DNA of 64,000 bases from contig ONCG01000010.1 of assembly GCA_900316285.1 (NCBI GenBank), forward strand, positions 1 to 64,000. Direction: 5' to 3'. The DNA is from an uncultured Prevotellaceae bacterium (lineage in GTDB: Bacteria; Bacteroidota; Bacteroidia; Bacteroidales; Bacteroidaceae). Each line of letters starts with the position of its first letter. The stretch's first letter is position 1. A program made the position numbers and the translations under genes. The notes below the pieces were generated by a model. It was not told the DNA's origin. It searched no databases and was given only the letters and a program-made list of their open reading frames with translations. Positions 26,226 to 34,494 of this stretch are shown here, one piece after another.

Positions 26226-27080
26226 TTAAAAAAGTTTCACTAACAAAATGGGCAGCGCTCCTACTGCCAGCATCAGAAGAAGCGTCAGCGCGAAGGTGAG
26301 CACCGTGCGCCATAGGGCAGGCCAGAAACGCAGGTTGTAGAGCTGGGCATAGTCGTAGCACAGCAGGGTGACGCCGATGAACATCGGAACGGCAAAGGGC
26401 GGCAGGTTGTAGTAGGCTTCGCTGCCCGTGATGAGCACCCACAGCGAACCGACGATCTGCATCTGGCTGGAAATATATATCTGCGAGAAAAATACCTCGA
26501 TGAACGACATCTGCCGCAGGAACACAATCCATGAGGCAACGATATAGAAGATGCCTGCGGTGATGGCCGAATAGGCTGGATGGGTATGTAGCCAAATCAG
26601 CACCTTGTCGATGCGTGCGAAGAGGCTGACGACCCAAGGCGTGTTACCGTGTCGGATGAACACATCGCCATAGACAAAGGCGTCTTCTGCACTCGGCTCA
26701 ACACCTCGCAGCGAACAGATGAAGGCAAAGAACAGCGTGATGATGATGAGCATCTTGAACGGCGGGAAGTAGAGCGGCTGATGGCCGTTCAGGTAGTCGC
26801 GAATCATATAGCCTGGCCGCCAGAACAGCTCATGGATGCTACGCAACATCGGTCGTGATCCCATGCCCCAGATGTCGAGAAACCCCTGAGCCACGTTTTT
26901 CCCTGTCATGCGATGACGGTTGGCCAGCAAGCCGCACTGTGGACAAAACCGCCCCACGAACGACGTGCCGCAGTTGGCACACGTGTGCTGTTCATCGGTA
27001 ATCACCGTGTGCATCGTGGGTTGTTGCTGCCGCTTGTCAAGCTGCTGCCACCATTCGTCGATTCTATTCAGTACTTTCAC
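26226..27080 (-). CDS. DUF3667-type membrane protein with N-terminal zinc ribbon
   Basis: 284 residues from a GTG at 27080. The N terminus has two Cys pairs (CANCG and CPQCG) forming a zinc ribbon at about 34-52. A conserved stretch follows (NVAQGFLDI, then MLRSIHELFWRPGYMIRDYL and LYFPPFKMLIIITLFFAF), which I recall from the DUF3667 family. Four or five membrane segments run to the C terminus. The molecular function of the family is unknown to me. It is the first gene of the four-gene operon and the only integral membrane protein in it, so it may anchor or connect the lipoproteins. No ATG start fits the family N terminus. Confidence 0.75.
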   Translation of the reverse strand: MKVLNRIDEWWQQLDKRQQQPTMHTVITDEQHTCANCGTSFVGRFCPQCGLLANRHRMTGKNVAQGFLDIWGMGSRPMLRSIHELFWRPGYMIRDYLNGHQPLYFPPFKMLIIITLFFAFICSLRGVEPSAEDAFVYGDVFIRHGNTPWVVSLFARIDKVLIWLHTHPAYSAITAGIFYIVASWIVFLRQMSFIEVFFSQIYISSQMQIVGSLWVLITGSEAYYNLPPFAVPMFIGVTLLCYDYAQLYNLRFWPALWRTVLTFALTLLLMLAVGALPILLVKLF

Positions 27081-27161
27081 GCCAATGCTCGCAGTTGTCC
27101 TCTATGGTTTTCTTGATGATAGTTCGTGATGATGGTAGGTCAACACATCGTGACTTGGGTG

Positions 27162-27169
27162 CAAAGTTA
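27162..27169 (-). promoter_or_regulatory. -7 box of the C13-protease operon
   Basis: TAACTTTG on the minus strand, 81 bases before the GTG start of the first gene. The -33 region is weak. No other box was seen inside the operon, so all four genes are probably transcribed from here. Confidence 0.5.
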
Positions 27170-27282
27170 CCATTTTATGTTGAAATCTGAACTTTTAAAG
27201 TTTTGTTTTTTTTATTTATGCCCCTTTTTTCCACTTTTCCCCACATTTTTTATATGTAACTGACGGTGATGACATACTTCCT

Positions 27283-27366
27283 GACCCTCAGCTTTAGGGT
27301 CGCAACGTGTCGCGTACTGGAATTAGTTTTTCCTCTCCAGCAACGCGACACGTCGCGTCCCTACAT
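27283..27366. repeat. Dispersed palindrome family B (27.3 kb copy)
   Basis: A small hairpin (GACCCT 27283-27288 with AGGGTC 27296-27301) is followed by an 11-bp palindrome (ACGTGTCGCGT 27305-27315 with ACGCGACACGT 27343-27353). TGG/CCA pairs lie inside it and GTCCCTAC at the outer right. It resembles the longer perfect copy at 58172-58244. It lies between divergent promoter DNA and the end of the triple hydrolase gene. Confidence 0.75.
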
Positions 27367-27463
27367 CTATGGGGAACAATCAGGCGATAATATCACGGGG
27401 CAATGATATAGCAGTTCTTTCTCCGCGGCGCTGCGCACTCCACCGCCTGCCTGTATTCTTAAC

Positions 27464-27475
27464 GCCCCTCGGGGC
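27464..27475. terminator. GC hairpin after the triple hydrolase gene
   Basis: GCCCC-TC-GGGGC lies 18 bases beyond the stop of the gene ending at 27493. The stem is short and lacks a clear T run on the minus strand, so the terminator call is tentative. The rest of 27081-27492 holds only the promoter and palindromes. Confidence 0.4.
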
Positions 27476-27492
27476 TGATGCGAAGGTGTAGC

Positions 27493-29913
27493 TTATGGCT
27501 TCTTCAGGAACTGCTGGAGCTGTTCCATCTCCTCTTGGAACTCGTGGGGTTTGAAGCCGTGACCGGCGCCGGGGATGACGTGGAGGAGGGTGCCGGGACG
27601 GTAGAGCTGCTGGGCGCGACGCGAGTCGTCCATCGACACTACACGGTCGGCATCGCCTTGCACGATGAGCACCGGCCCGCGATACTTACCGATGAGGTCG
27701 AGGGAGCGCATGTCGTGAATCTCCTCGAAGAAGCGGCGCCCCATCTTCACGCCCCATAGCTCGGTGACGTCCTGAATGTCCTCGAGGCGCGGATAGCGCT
27801 GGCGCCAGTTGTCGGGGATGCAGAGGGCTGGGAATACCAGCACCAGCTGGCTCACCTTGCTTTTCAGGTCGGCGGCGGTGAGTGCGGAGACCAGTCCGCC
27901 CTGGCTCTCGCCGATGAGCACGATGTGTCGGTGCCCCTGTTTGCGGAAGTGTGCGACGATGGCCTTCAGGTCGCTCACCTCGTCGAGTATCGACATGTTC
28001 AGCGTGTTGTTATCGCTGCGGCTGCGCACCGAGCCACACGGGAAGTCGAAGGTGTAGCAGTCGTAGCCCAGGCGCTCCATTGTCTTGAAGTAGTTGCGCC
28101 CGTAGTCGAACGTGCCGTTGAAGCCGTGAGCGATGATGGCGATGGGCCTCTTGGCGTTGCGTTTCTGAGCGTTCTGCGCAGGCGTGAACAGCTCACCGAA
28201 GATGCGGCGGCTGCCATTCTCTATCCATAGCTCCTGTACGCCGGCCTGCGGTTGCGGCTTGTAGTTCTTGTGCTCCATCGTAAAGCCGTCGTAGCCGGTG
28301 AGGTCGCCTCCAATGAAGAGCTTTTCCTGCTCCTGCTTGCCGCGCAGTTGCCAGTCGAGCCAGGCCCGCACCATACGGACATTGGCACCGCCGCTCGGCT
28401 GCTCATAAGTGCCACCGTGACCGCTCTGGGTGTTGTCGGCCAGCACCACCGGCACATGTTTGATGGCTTTGTAGTCCATCTGCGCATTCTTCCACGCCAC
28501 ATCGGTGGTTCCACCGACGAGGTAGAGGATGGGCCCGTGCAGGTTCTTCAGCGACTTCGCGCTGGCATCGGCCATCGTCATCTTTCCCATGCCAGCATTG
28601 AGGATGAGGTAGGTCTTCAGGCGTGGGTCGGCAGCGTTGGCGAGCACCTGGGCACCTCCGCACGAATGTCCGGCCGCAGCAATCTTCTCGGTGTCGACAT
28701 ATTTGTAGTAAGGCGAGGAAGGATTGCAAACCCAGTCGAGTGCCTTTTTCACCATCGACGATGGCGTGTGCTGGTCTTTTTCGTGCTGGGCGAACATCTG
28801 CAACTCACCGATCGCCACGACGACATATCCATAGGAAGCAATGTCGACGAGCATGTTCTCATAGCCGATGCTTGTGTCCATACAGCCGCCGTTGCAGAAG
28901 ATGAGCACGGGCAGCTTCTCTTTCTTGGGTGTTCCCGTTTCAAACATGCCGGGCCTGCCAACAGTCATCGCGGCATCCAGGTTCATCGGTCGATAAACCA
29001 CGAAGTCAGCCAGCGACTTCTCGCGCACAGCTATAGCCTTGTGTGGTCCGCTGCCGCCGAAGTCGGGCACCTTCAGTTGTCCGAACGAAACGCTGGGGTC
29101 GTCGTGCTTCAGATGGCGAGCATAGAAGGCATCCATCGCAGGACGGGTGAACTCCAACTGCTGGTCGAAGGCCACACCATGCTGTCCATGCACCTTCACG
29201 TAGTCCACCGATGCACCAGCCCGTTGCATCTTCGTCACCCAGTCTTCGGTAAGGTTTGGCCTCACCACCGGGTCTTCACCACCTTGCAGCACCAGGAACG
29301 GCGTCTTCGAGGCACCAATGTAGCCGATGGGCCACCATTCAGTGTGGTCGGCCCACTCACCGGCGCGACCAATCTCCGTGGGAGGCGCTCCACCGGCGGC
29401 ACACGCCACCGAGCAGTCATATTCACGCCACGGGTCTTTCTCGTCGGCGAAGGCCTTGCTCTCAGCCGCCACGCCTGCCATCAGCGACAGGTGTCCACCC
29501 GCAGAGTGGCCGTAGGTGCCGATGCGGTTGGGGTCGATGCCCAGTCGGCTGGCGTTCGCCTTCATCCAGCGGATAGCGCAGCGCACATCCTCGATGCAAG
29601 CGGGCAGCGGAGCCTCCTGCGTGAGTCGGTAGTTCATGTTGCACACCACGTAGCCCTTCATGGCGTAGTCCACCATCAGCGTTCGGTAGACCATATCGTT
29701 CTTCGACCCTGCACTCCATCCGCCGCCGTGGATGATGAGAATGGCGGGTCGGTTCTGCTGCGGTCCGAAGAGCGGTTGTGCCAGGTCGAGCACCGTGCTC
29801 GGCCCTACGTCGGTGCGGTAGGCGATGTTCTCCGTGACGGTGATTTGTTTCTCCTGTGCCTGTGCTGTCAGCACGAACAGGAACGCAAGTACGGTAGTGA
29901 GTAGTTGTTTCAT
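27493..29913 (-). CDS. Secreted triple alpha/beta-hydrolase (three esterase-like domains in one chain)
   Basis: 806 residues with a signal peptide (1-20). Three alpha/beta-hydrolase domains follow in tandem. The first (about 25-270) has the oxyanion IIHGGGW and GHSAG with Ser137. The second (about 300-525) has FCNGGC and GHSCG with Ser417. The third (about 560-805) has IAHGFNG, GESQG with Ser670, and DADRV and GAGHGF for the acid and His. The first resembles carbohydrate acetyl-esterases of the BD-FAE/HSL type. The second and third are closer to dienelactone-hydrolase and BAAT-like folds. The chain probably strips acetyl or feruloyl groups from plant glycans. It is 59 bases after a carboxylesterase gene. 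Confidence 0.85.
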   Translation of the reverse strand: MKQLLTTVLAFLFVLTAQAQEKQITVTENIAYRTDVGPSTVLDLAQPLFGPQQNRPAILIIHGGGWSAGSKNDMVYRTLMVDYAMKGYVVCNMNYRLTQEAPLPACIEDVRCAIRWMKANASRLGIDPNRIGTYGHSAGGHLSLMAGVAAESKAFADEKDPWREYDCSVACAAGGAPPTEIGRAGEWADHTEWWPIGYIGASKTPFLVLQGGEDPVVRPNLTEDWVTKMQRAGASVDYVKVHGQHGVAFDQQLEFTRPAMDAFYARHLKHDDPSVSFGQLKVPDFGGSGPHKAIAVREKSLADFVVYRPMNLDAAMTVGRPGMFETGTPKKEKLPVLIFCNGGCMDTSIGYENMLVDIASYGYVVVAIGELQMFAQHEKDQHTPSSMVKKALDWVCNPSSPYYKYVDTEKIAAAGHSCGGAQVLANAADPRLKTYLILNAGMGKMTMADASAKSLKNLHGPILYLVGGTTDVAWKNAQMDYKAIKHVPVVLADNTQSGHGGTYEQPSGGANVRMVRAWLDWQLRGKQEQEKLFIGGDLTGYDGFTMEHKNYKPQPQAGVQELWIENGSRRIFGELFTPAQNAQKRNAKRPIAIIAHGFNGTFDYGRNYFKTMERLGYDCYTFDFPCGSVRSRSDNNTLNMSILDEVSDLKAIVAHFRKQGHRHIVLIGESQGGLVSALTAADLKSKVSQLVLVFPALCIPDNWRQRYPRLEDIQDVTELWGVKMGRRFFEEIHDMRSLDLIGKYRGPVLIVQGDADRVVSMDDSRRAQQLYRPGTLLHVIPGAGHGFKPHEFQEEMEQLQQFLKKP

Positions 29914-29972
29914 TGTTATTGGGATTAATAGTGGATGCTAATTGTTATCAGTTGGTTTGCATGGGTTTGCTC

Positions 29973-31520
29973 TTACAGCCCAAGCAGCTCACGGTCGTGG
30001 TGCTGACGCGGCTCGCACTTGTTGTCGAGAATCATCGTGATGCCCGTCTCGTCGTTGTAGGGTTCCCACTTGGGAAGTCCCTTCGTGTTCGGATTGCCCG
30101 TCTTGATGAATGCGAGCCAGATGCTGCTGATGAGTTTCTCAAATTTATAGGCAGTGGGTGAGGCCCCTGTCATCTCGCGTTGCAGACTGACGTTATGCAG
30201 CATGAAGGGAAGTTCCATACCGTGCGAGGCACCGAGGGCATTGCTTTCCGGCTTCCACGTGAACAGATAAAGATAGGCAGGAGCTCCACCTTGTGCGGCC
30301 TTGGCTGCAGCCTGGCGCACGGCTCCGGCCCGGAAGCCCGTGTCGACATACGTCATCTCTTTCGGCTCGGCCTTGGGATAAGCCTTCTTGAATGCTGCGA
30401 TGTATTGGTCGGCCTTCTCGCCTTGTCGCTGGCGCACGGCGGCCTCGGCCTCTTCCCACGTCATATCACGGATGATGTCGAACGTGAACTCGTTGAAATC
30501 GGTACCGATGAGCATGGGTACATCCTTCGATACGGGCGACGCAGGCTCAAACGGATGCTGAGGAAGGATGGTTCCATCCACCACTGGCGAGAAGCCGCTG
30601 CGGATGCCCCGCTGTGCCAAGCGCTGCACGGCAAAGTTCAACTCTTCGTAGGTGTATTTCGAGAAGTCGGCCTGGGCGGTGGCGGGCTGTCCTAACTCCT
30701 GGGCGAGGGCGATGCCAAACTGCCGAGTCTGCTCAGGCAACGACTGGCGCAGCGTAGACCCGCTCTGCACAATGGCTCGCTTGAAGAGACCCTTGGCCGA
30801 GGGCATCGCCAGCAACGTAGACACCTTGCCTCCGCCACCCGACTGCCCGCCGATGGTCACCTCGTTGGGATTGCCGCCAAAGCGGGCGATGTTGTCGCGC
30901 ACCCACTCCAAAGCCTTCACGATGTCCTGCATGCCCAAGTTCACACTTTGTGCATACTTGCCACCAAGTCCTGTGAGGTCGGCATAGCCAAGAATATTCA
31001 GGCGGTGGTTCAGGTTCACTACCACAATGTCGCCGGCCTCTGCCAGCCCACGACCCTCGTAGCACGGCAGGTCGTGTCCCGAGCCGCCGGAGTAGCCGCC
31101 GCCGTGAATCCAGATGAAGACGGGGCGCTGCTTCTGGTCGTTGATGCTTGGCGTCCAAACGTTCAGCACCAGGCATTCCTTCTCGTCCATCGGCTCCGTC
31201 ACAAACTGATTTCCGAAGCCATAGTCCGTCTGGCTGTTGCGGCTGTTCCACTTCAGACTCTCGTTCTGCGGTGCCTGTGGTCCGTACACCTTGCATTGCC
31301 TGATGCCCTCAAATTGGTCAGGGGCCTGTGGCGGCATGAACCGTTCGGCCTTGGCATAGGGGATGCCTTTAAATGTAAAAATACTTCCGTCCTGATAGCC
31401 CTCAATGGTGCCATAGGCGGTCTCTACGCGGGTGTGCTGTCCTGCCGTGATGGGCTGTGCAAGCATGTGGGTTGCCGTCAGCGGTAATGCCAGCAATAAG
31501 GAAAGCGTTACTCTTTTCAT
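29973..31520 (-). CDS. Secreted type-B carboxylesterase
   Basis: I take the ATG at 31520 (MKRVTLSLLLALPLTATHML, signal peptide) rather than the one 12 codons upstream, giving 515 residues. The signatures are FTFKGIPYAKAERF, ECLVLNVWTP, the oxyanion region FIWIHGGGYSGGSG and GGQSGGGG with nucleophile Ser227. A C-terminal SHGMELPF supplies the His. Type-B carboxylesterases hydrolyse a range of esters; in glycan loci they are thought to deacylate side chains. It lies between GH2 (108 bases) and the triple hydrolase (59 bases), all on the minus strand and probably one operon. Confidence 0.9.
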   Translation of the reverse strand: MKRVTLSLLLALPLTATHMLAQPITAGQHTRVETAYGTIEGYQDGSIFTFKGIPYAKAERFMPPQAPDQFEGIRQCKVYGPQAPQNESLKWNSRNSQTDYGFGNQFVTEPMDEKECLVLNVWTPSINDQKQRPVFIWIHGGGYSGGSGHDLPCYEGRGLAEAGDIVVVNLNHRLNILGYADLTGLGGKYAQSVNLGMQDIVKALEWVRDNIARFGGNPNEVTIGGQSGGGGKVSTLLAMPSAKGLFKRAIVQSGSTLRQSLPEQTRQFGIALAQELGQPATAQADFSKYTYEELNFAVQRLAQRGIRSGFSPVVDGTILPQHPFEPASPVSKDVPMLIGTDFNEFTFDIIRDMTWEEAEAAVRQRQGEKADQYIAAFKKAYPKAEPKEMTYVDTGFRAGAVRQAAAKAAQGGAPAYLYLFTWKPESNALGASHGMELPFMLHNVSLQREMTGASPTAYKFEKLISSIWLAFIKTGNPNTKGLPKWEPYNDETGITMILDNKCEPRQHHDRELLGL

Positions 31521-31628
31521 GTCGTTATGTTTTTGTGATTTACTGAATATTCGCAAACTCCATTTCCCAAAGGCTTAAAAGGGCTTAAAGGGGAGTGATA
31601 AGGGGAGTGAAGGGACGAATGCTTTGTC

Positions 31629-34127
31629 CTATTTCGTCGCGGTGAAGGTGATGGAAGCCGTTTGCAAGCCGTCGGCCTCTGCGGTGATGGTGACGGGACC
31701 GGGCTTGTCAGCAGCCACGATGGCCAGACATTTTCCCGACCACGCCTTGCGTTCAGAGGCGAGTACGGAGCCGAGATCGGTCATATTGCCATTCTCCACG
31801 CCTACGAGGCGACCACCCTTTACGTTAAAACGCACCAGGTTGTCGGCAAGTGGACATAGATTCCCGTCTTTGTCTAATACCTCGATGGTGATATGTGCCA
31901 CATCGGCAGGAACGGCACGGAACGACGGCCTGTCGACGGTGGCGCGCAGCTGTGCAGGGGCTCCTGCCGTGCGGATGACCTCTTCGAGGGTGGTGCTATC
32001 GCGGACGGCAACCACCTTGATTTCGCCCGGCTGATATTCCACGTCCCACGTCAGATGCAGGTCGGCGGTGGTGGCGAAGTGCTTGCCTGGGTCGTAGGAT
32101 GCCCAGCTGGGGTTGACGCCCCGTCGTGGGAACTCCGTGGTTTTCTTGCCGTAGGACTTCCCGTTGACGAACAGCTCTACTTCCGCGCAGTTGGTGTAGC
32201 AGGCCACTTGCATGATTTGTCCCTCGTGGCCTTCCCAGTTCCAGTGTGGCAACAGGTGGAGGACGGGTTCCTCGCTCCAGATGCTCTTGAAGAACCAATA
32301 GCCGTCCTTCTTGAAGCCGCAGTTGTCGAGATAGCCCGACTGGCTGCCGCGCGACGGCCACCCCGACTCACCGTAATAGTCGATGCCTGTCCACATAAAG
32401 TCGCCGATGACGTAGTCGTAGGCCGTCGTGAAACGCCAGCGATGCTCCACGTCAATCAGTCCGCTACTGATGATGCCGTGCTGAATACGTCGGAAACGAC
32501 GCTGCGGCTGCTGCTGTTGCGGGCTGAAGCCGTCGGCTCCCGCACCGAGCTGTGGCGGGGGTGTTGTGCCCGGCCATTGGTATTGTCGGCGCGGGCCACC
32601 CAGTCCACTCGACTCCGTTGCCACCACGCGGCGGTTGGGGTAGTCGGCTTTGTCGAGGGCATAGAGCACTTCGCGACGGGTGCGCCAACGGTCGGGATAG
32701 TTATAGCCGATGATGTCGTTCTCAAAGGCTGCGAGGAATTCTGGCGAGGTAGGGCTGTTCGAGGCAATCTCGTCGTTGCCGCTGGTCACCAGCCGCGTGT
32801 CGTCGAGTTGGTGGCAGAGGGCAATCATCTCTGCGGCAGCACCAGGGCCTTCTGCCGAGCGCTGGTCGCGAATCTCGTTGCCGATGCTCCACATCACCAC
32901 CGATGGATGGTTGCGGTCGCGTGCCACCATTGCGGTGAGGTCGCGCTCGTGCCACTCGCGATAGTAAAGGTGGTAGTCTTGCTTGTTCTTCCCATTAATC
33001 CACTGGTCGAAGGCTTCATCCATCACGAGGAAGCCCATGCGGTCGCAGAGGTCGAGAAACTCCGGTGCCGGTGGGTTGTGAGCGGTGCGGATGGCGTTGC
33101 AGCCGCCGCTTTTCAGAATCTCCAGTCGTCGCTCCCACACCCGTTCGGGCACTGCAGCGCCTACGGCACCCCCGTCGTGATGCAGGTTCACACCTTTCAT
33201 CTTCACTTGCTTGCCGTTCAGCAGGAATCCTTTGTCGAACGGGTATTCGATGGTGCGGATGCCGAGCGTGTTCTCAACAACGTCGACGATGCGCTTACCG
33301 TCGAGGAGTGTGGAGCGCAGCGTGTAGAGATAAGGATTCTCTAAGTCCCACACATGTGGATGAGCCACCGCGAGCGTCTGCTCGTCGGCAGTCGAAGCAG
33401 ACGCTGTCAGGTTCACGGCCTGTTCCGTCTTCGCCACGCAGACACCCGTAGCGTCGACCACCTCGTGGCGCAGCGTCAGACGTCGGCTCCCAGCTTCCTC
33501 GTTCTCCACTTCTGACTTCACCCGAAGAACGGCCTCGTCGTCGTTCAGCGTGAGCGTACTGTTGAATACACCCCACTTGGCTAAATGTGTCGCTGCCGTC
33601 TCTACGAGTCGCACATGCCGATAGATGCCCGAACCCGTATACCAGCGGGAGTTGGTCTGCTGCGAGTTGTCCACCCTGACGGCCAGGACGTTGCCTTTCG
33701 GCTTCAGATAGGGCGTCAGGTCGTAGGAGAAGCTGCTGTAGCCATAAGGCCATGTGCCCAGCTCATGACCGTTGAGCCATACGGTACTATTCATGTAGAT
33801 GCCGTCGAATTCAATGCTGTAGCGTTTCCGCTTGTCGTAGGTCTTCACGTCGAACGTCTTCCGATACCAGCCCAGGCCCGTAGGGAAGAAGCCGATGCTG
33901 CCGCCACCGGGATTGTCACGCAAGTTTTCGCCCTCTATGCTCCAGTCGTGCGGCACATTGAGCAGGCGCCATCCTGCATCGCTGAGGGATGGTCTTTCCG
34001 CATTTTCTACGTCGCCCAAGTGGAAGCGCCACCCGGCATCCATGTTCGTCACCTTGTGCATCTGGGCATTTGCCGTGATTGCTGTCAACAAGACCGCCAG
34101 GCAAAGGAAGGTTAGTTTTTTCATCAT
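31629..34127 (-). CDS. Secreted GH2 glycosidase, beta-galactosidase-like
   Basis: 832 residues with a signal peptide (1-22). An N-terminal sugar-binding jelly roll (about 25-175, NVPHDWSIEG, GIYMNSTVWLNGHELG) is followed by an Ig-like GH2 domain. The barrel has SIGNEIRD (acid/base E418) and VVATESSG (nucleophile E505). A DUF4982-like domain (GKSYGKKT) and an Ig-like C terminus (VDRPSFRAVPADVAHITIEV) follow, the layout of BgaA-type galactosidases. A Pro/Gln-rich stretch (about 519-548, with QQQQ) interrupts the barrel. It is the first gene of a three-gene operon with two esterase genes and is divergent from a regulator gene. Galactose release from galactan is inferred from the nearby GH53. Confidence 0.9.
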   Translation of the reverse strand: MMKKLTFLCLAVLLTAITANAQMHKVTNMDAGWRFHLGDVENAERPSLSDAGWRLLNVPHDWSIEGENLRDNPGGGSIGFFPTGLGWYRKTFDVKTYDKRKRYSIEFDGIYMNSTVWLNGHELGTWPYGYSSFSYDLTPYLKPKGNVLAVRVDNSQQTNSRWYTGSGIYRHVRLVETAATHLAKWGVFNSTLTLNDDEAVLRVKSEVENEEAGSRRLTLRHEVVDATGVCVAKTEQAVNLTASASTADEQTLAVAHPHVWDLENPYLYTLRSTLLDGKRIVDVVENTLGIRTIEYPFDKGFLLNGKQVKMKGVNLHHDGGAVGAAVPERVWERRLEILKSGGCNAIRTAHNPPAPEFLDLCDRMGFLVMDEAFDQWINGKNKQDYHLYYREWHERDLTAMVARDRNHPSVVMWSIGNEIRDQRSAEGPGAAAEMIALCHQLDDTRLVTSGNDEIASNSPTSPEFLAAFENDIIGYNYPDRWRTRREVLYALDKADYPNRRVVATESSGLGGPRRQYQWPGTTPPPQLGAGADGFSPQQQQPQRRFRRIQHGIISSGLIDVEHRWRFTTAYDYVIGDFMWTGIDYYGESGWPSRGSQSGYLDNCGFKKDGYWFFKSIWSEEPVLHLLPHWNWEGHEGQIMQVACYTNCAEVELFVNGKSYGKKTTEFPRRGVNPSWASYDPGKHFATTADLHLTWDVEYQPGEIKVVAVRDSTTLEEVIRTAGAPAQLRATVDRPSFRAVPADVAHITIEVLDKDGNLCPLADNLVRFNVKGGRLVGVENGNMTDLGSVLASERKAWSGKCLAIVAADKPGPVTITAEADGLQTASITFTATK

Positions 34128-34171
34128 AAGTCTTTGTTTGTTTATGGTTTAATAGATTCCTTCACTTGTTC

Positions 34172-34209
34172 GGACATCTTGATGTCCTCCGAATTTTATC
34201 GCAAAGATA
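34172..34209 (-). promoter_or_regulatory. Promoter and leader hairpin of the GH2 operon
   Basis: TATCTTTG on the minus strand (34202-34209) matches TAnnTTTG. Within the leader, GGACATC (34172-34178) and GATGTCC (34181-34187) form a perfect 7-bp stem, which may be an operator half-site pair or an RNA hairpin. Confidence 0.5.
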
Positions 34210-34276
34210 CGAAAAATGTTTCAAAAACATTTGCATTGATGTAACATCTCAATGAAAATATGTAACTTTGGCGTTC

Positions 34277-34313
34277 TTTTGCTTTGCATTTCGCTCACTT
34301 ATTCGTATCATTG
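34277..34313 (+). promoter_or_regulatory. Degenerate upstream copy of the regulator promoter
   Basis: A 33-base sequence (34277-34309) is repeated exactly at 34433-34465, 156 bases downstream. This copy has TTTG (34283-34286), a 19-base spacer and TATCATTG, a one-base departure from TAnnTTTG, so it is probably weak. A TAACTTTG also lies just upstream at 34263-34270. Confidence 0.55.
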
Positions 34314-34432
34314 GCGTTCGCCGAAGATACTCTTGTTGACTTTGTCTTCAAATGTCACGACTCGGCCAATCAAACAAGTTTGTTGGCTCTCGCTGTTCCA
34401 TTTGTTCGGAAATGAAATCAAAAAAAGTTTTT

Positions 34433-34469
34433 TTTTGCTTTGCATTTCGCTCACTTATTCGTATCTTTG
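34433..34469 (+). promoter_or_regulatory. Promoter of the AraC-type membrane regulator
   Basis: TTTG (34439-34442), exactly 19 bases, then TATCTTTG (34462-34469): a perfect match to the Bacteroidetes promoter. The ATG at 34495 follows 25 bases later. This position rules out the longer open frame starting at 34252. Confidence 0.8.
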
Positions 34470-34494
34470 CATCGATTATTTTGTGACGACAGCA

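Noticed and set aside
28252-29904. 550-codon open frame antisense to the triple hydrolase
   Set aside because: It mirrors the codon structure of the real gene. There is no signal, motif or promoter.
34252-34494. 81-codon upstream extension of the regulator frame
   Set aside because: It runs through the duplicated promoter; the perfect promoter lies just before the ATG at 34495, which begins a signal peptide.
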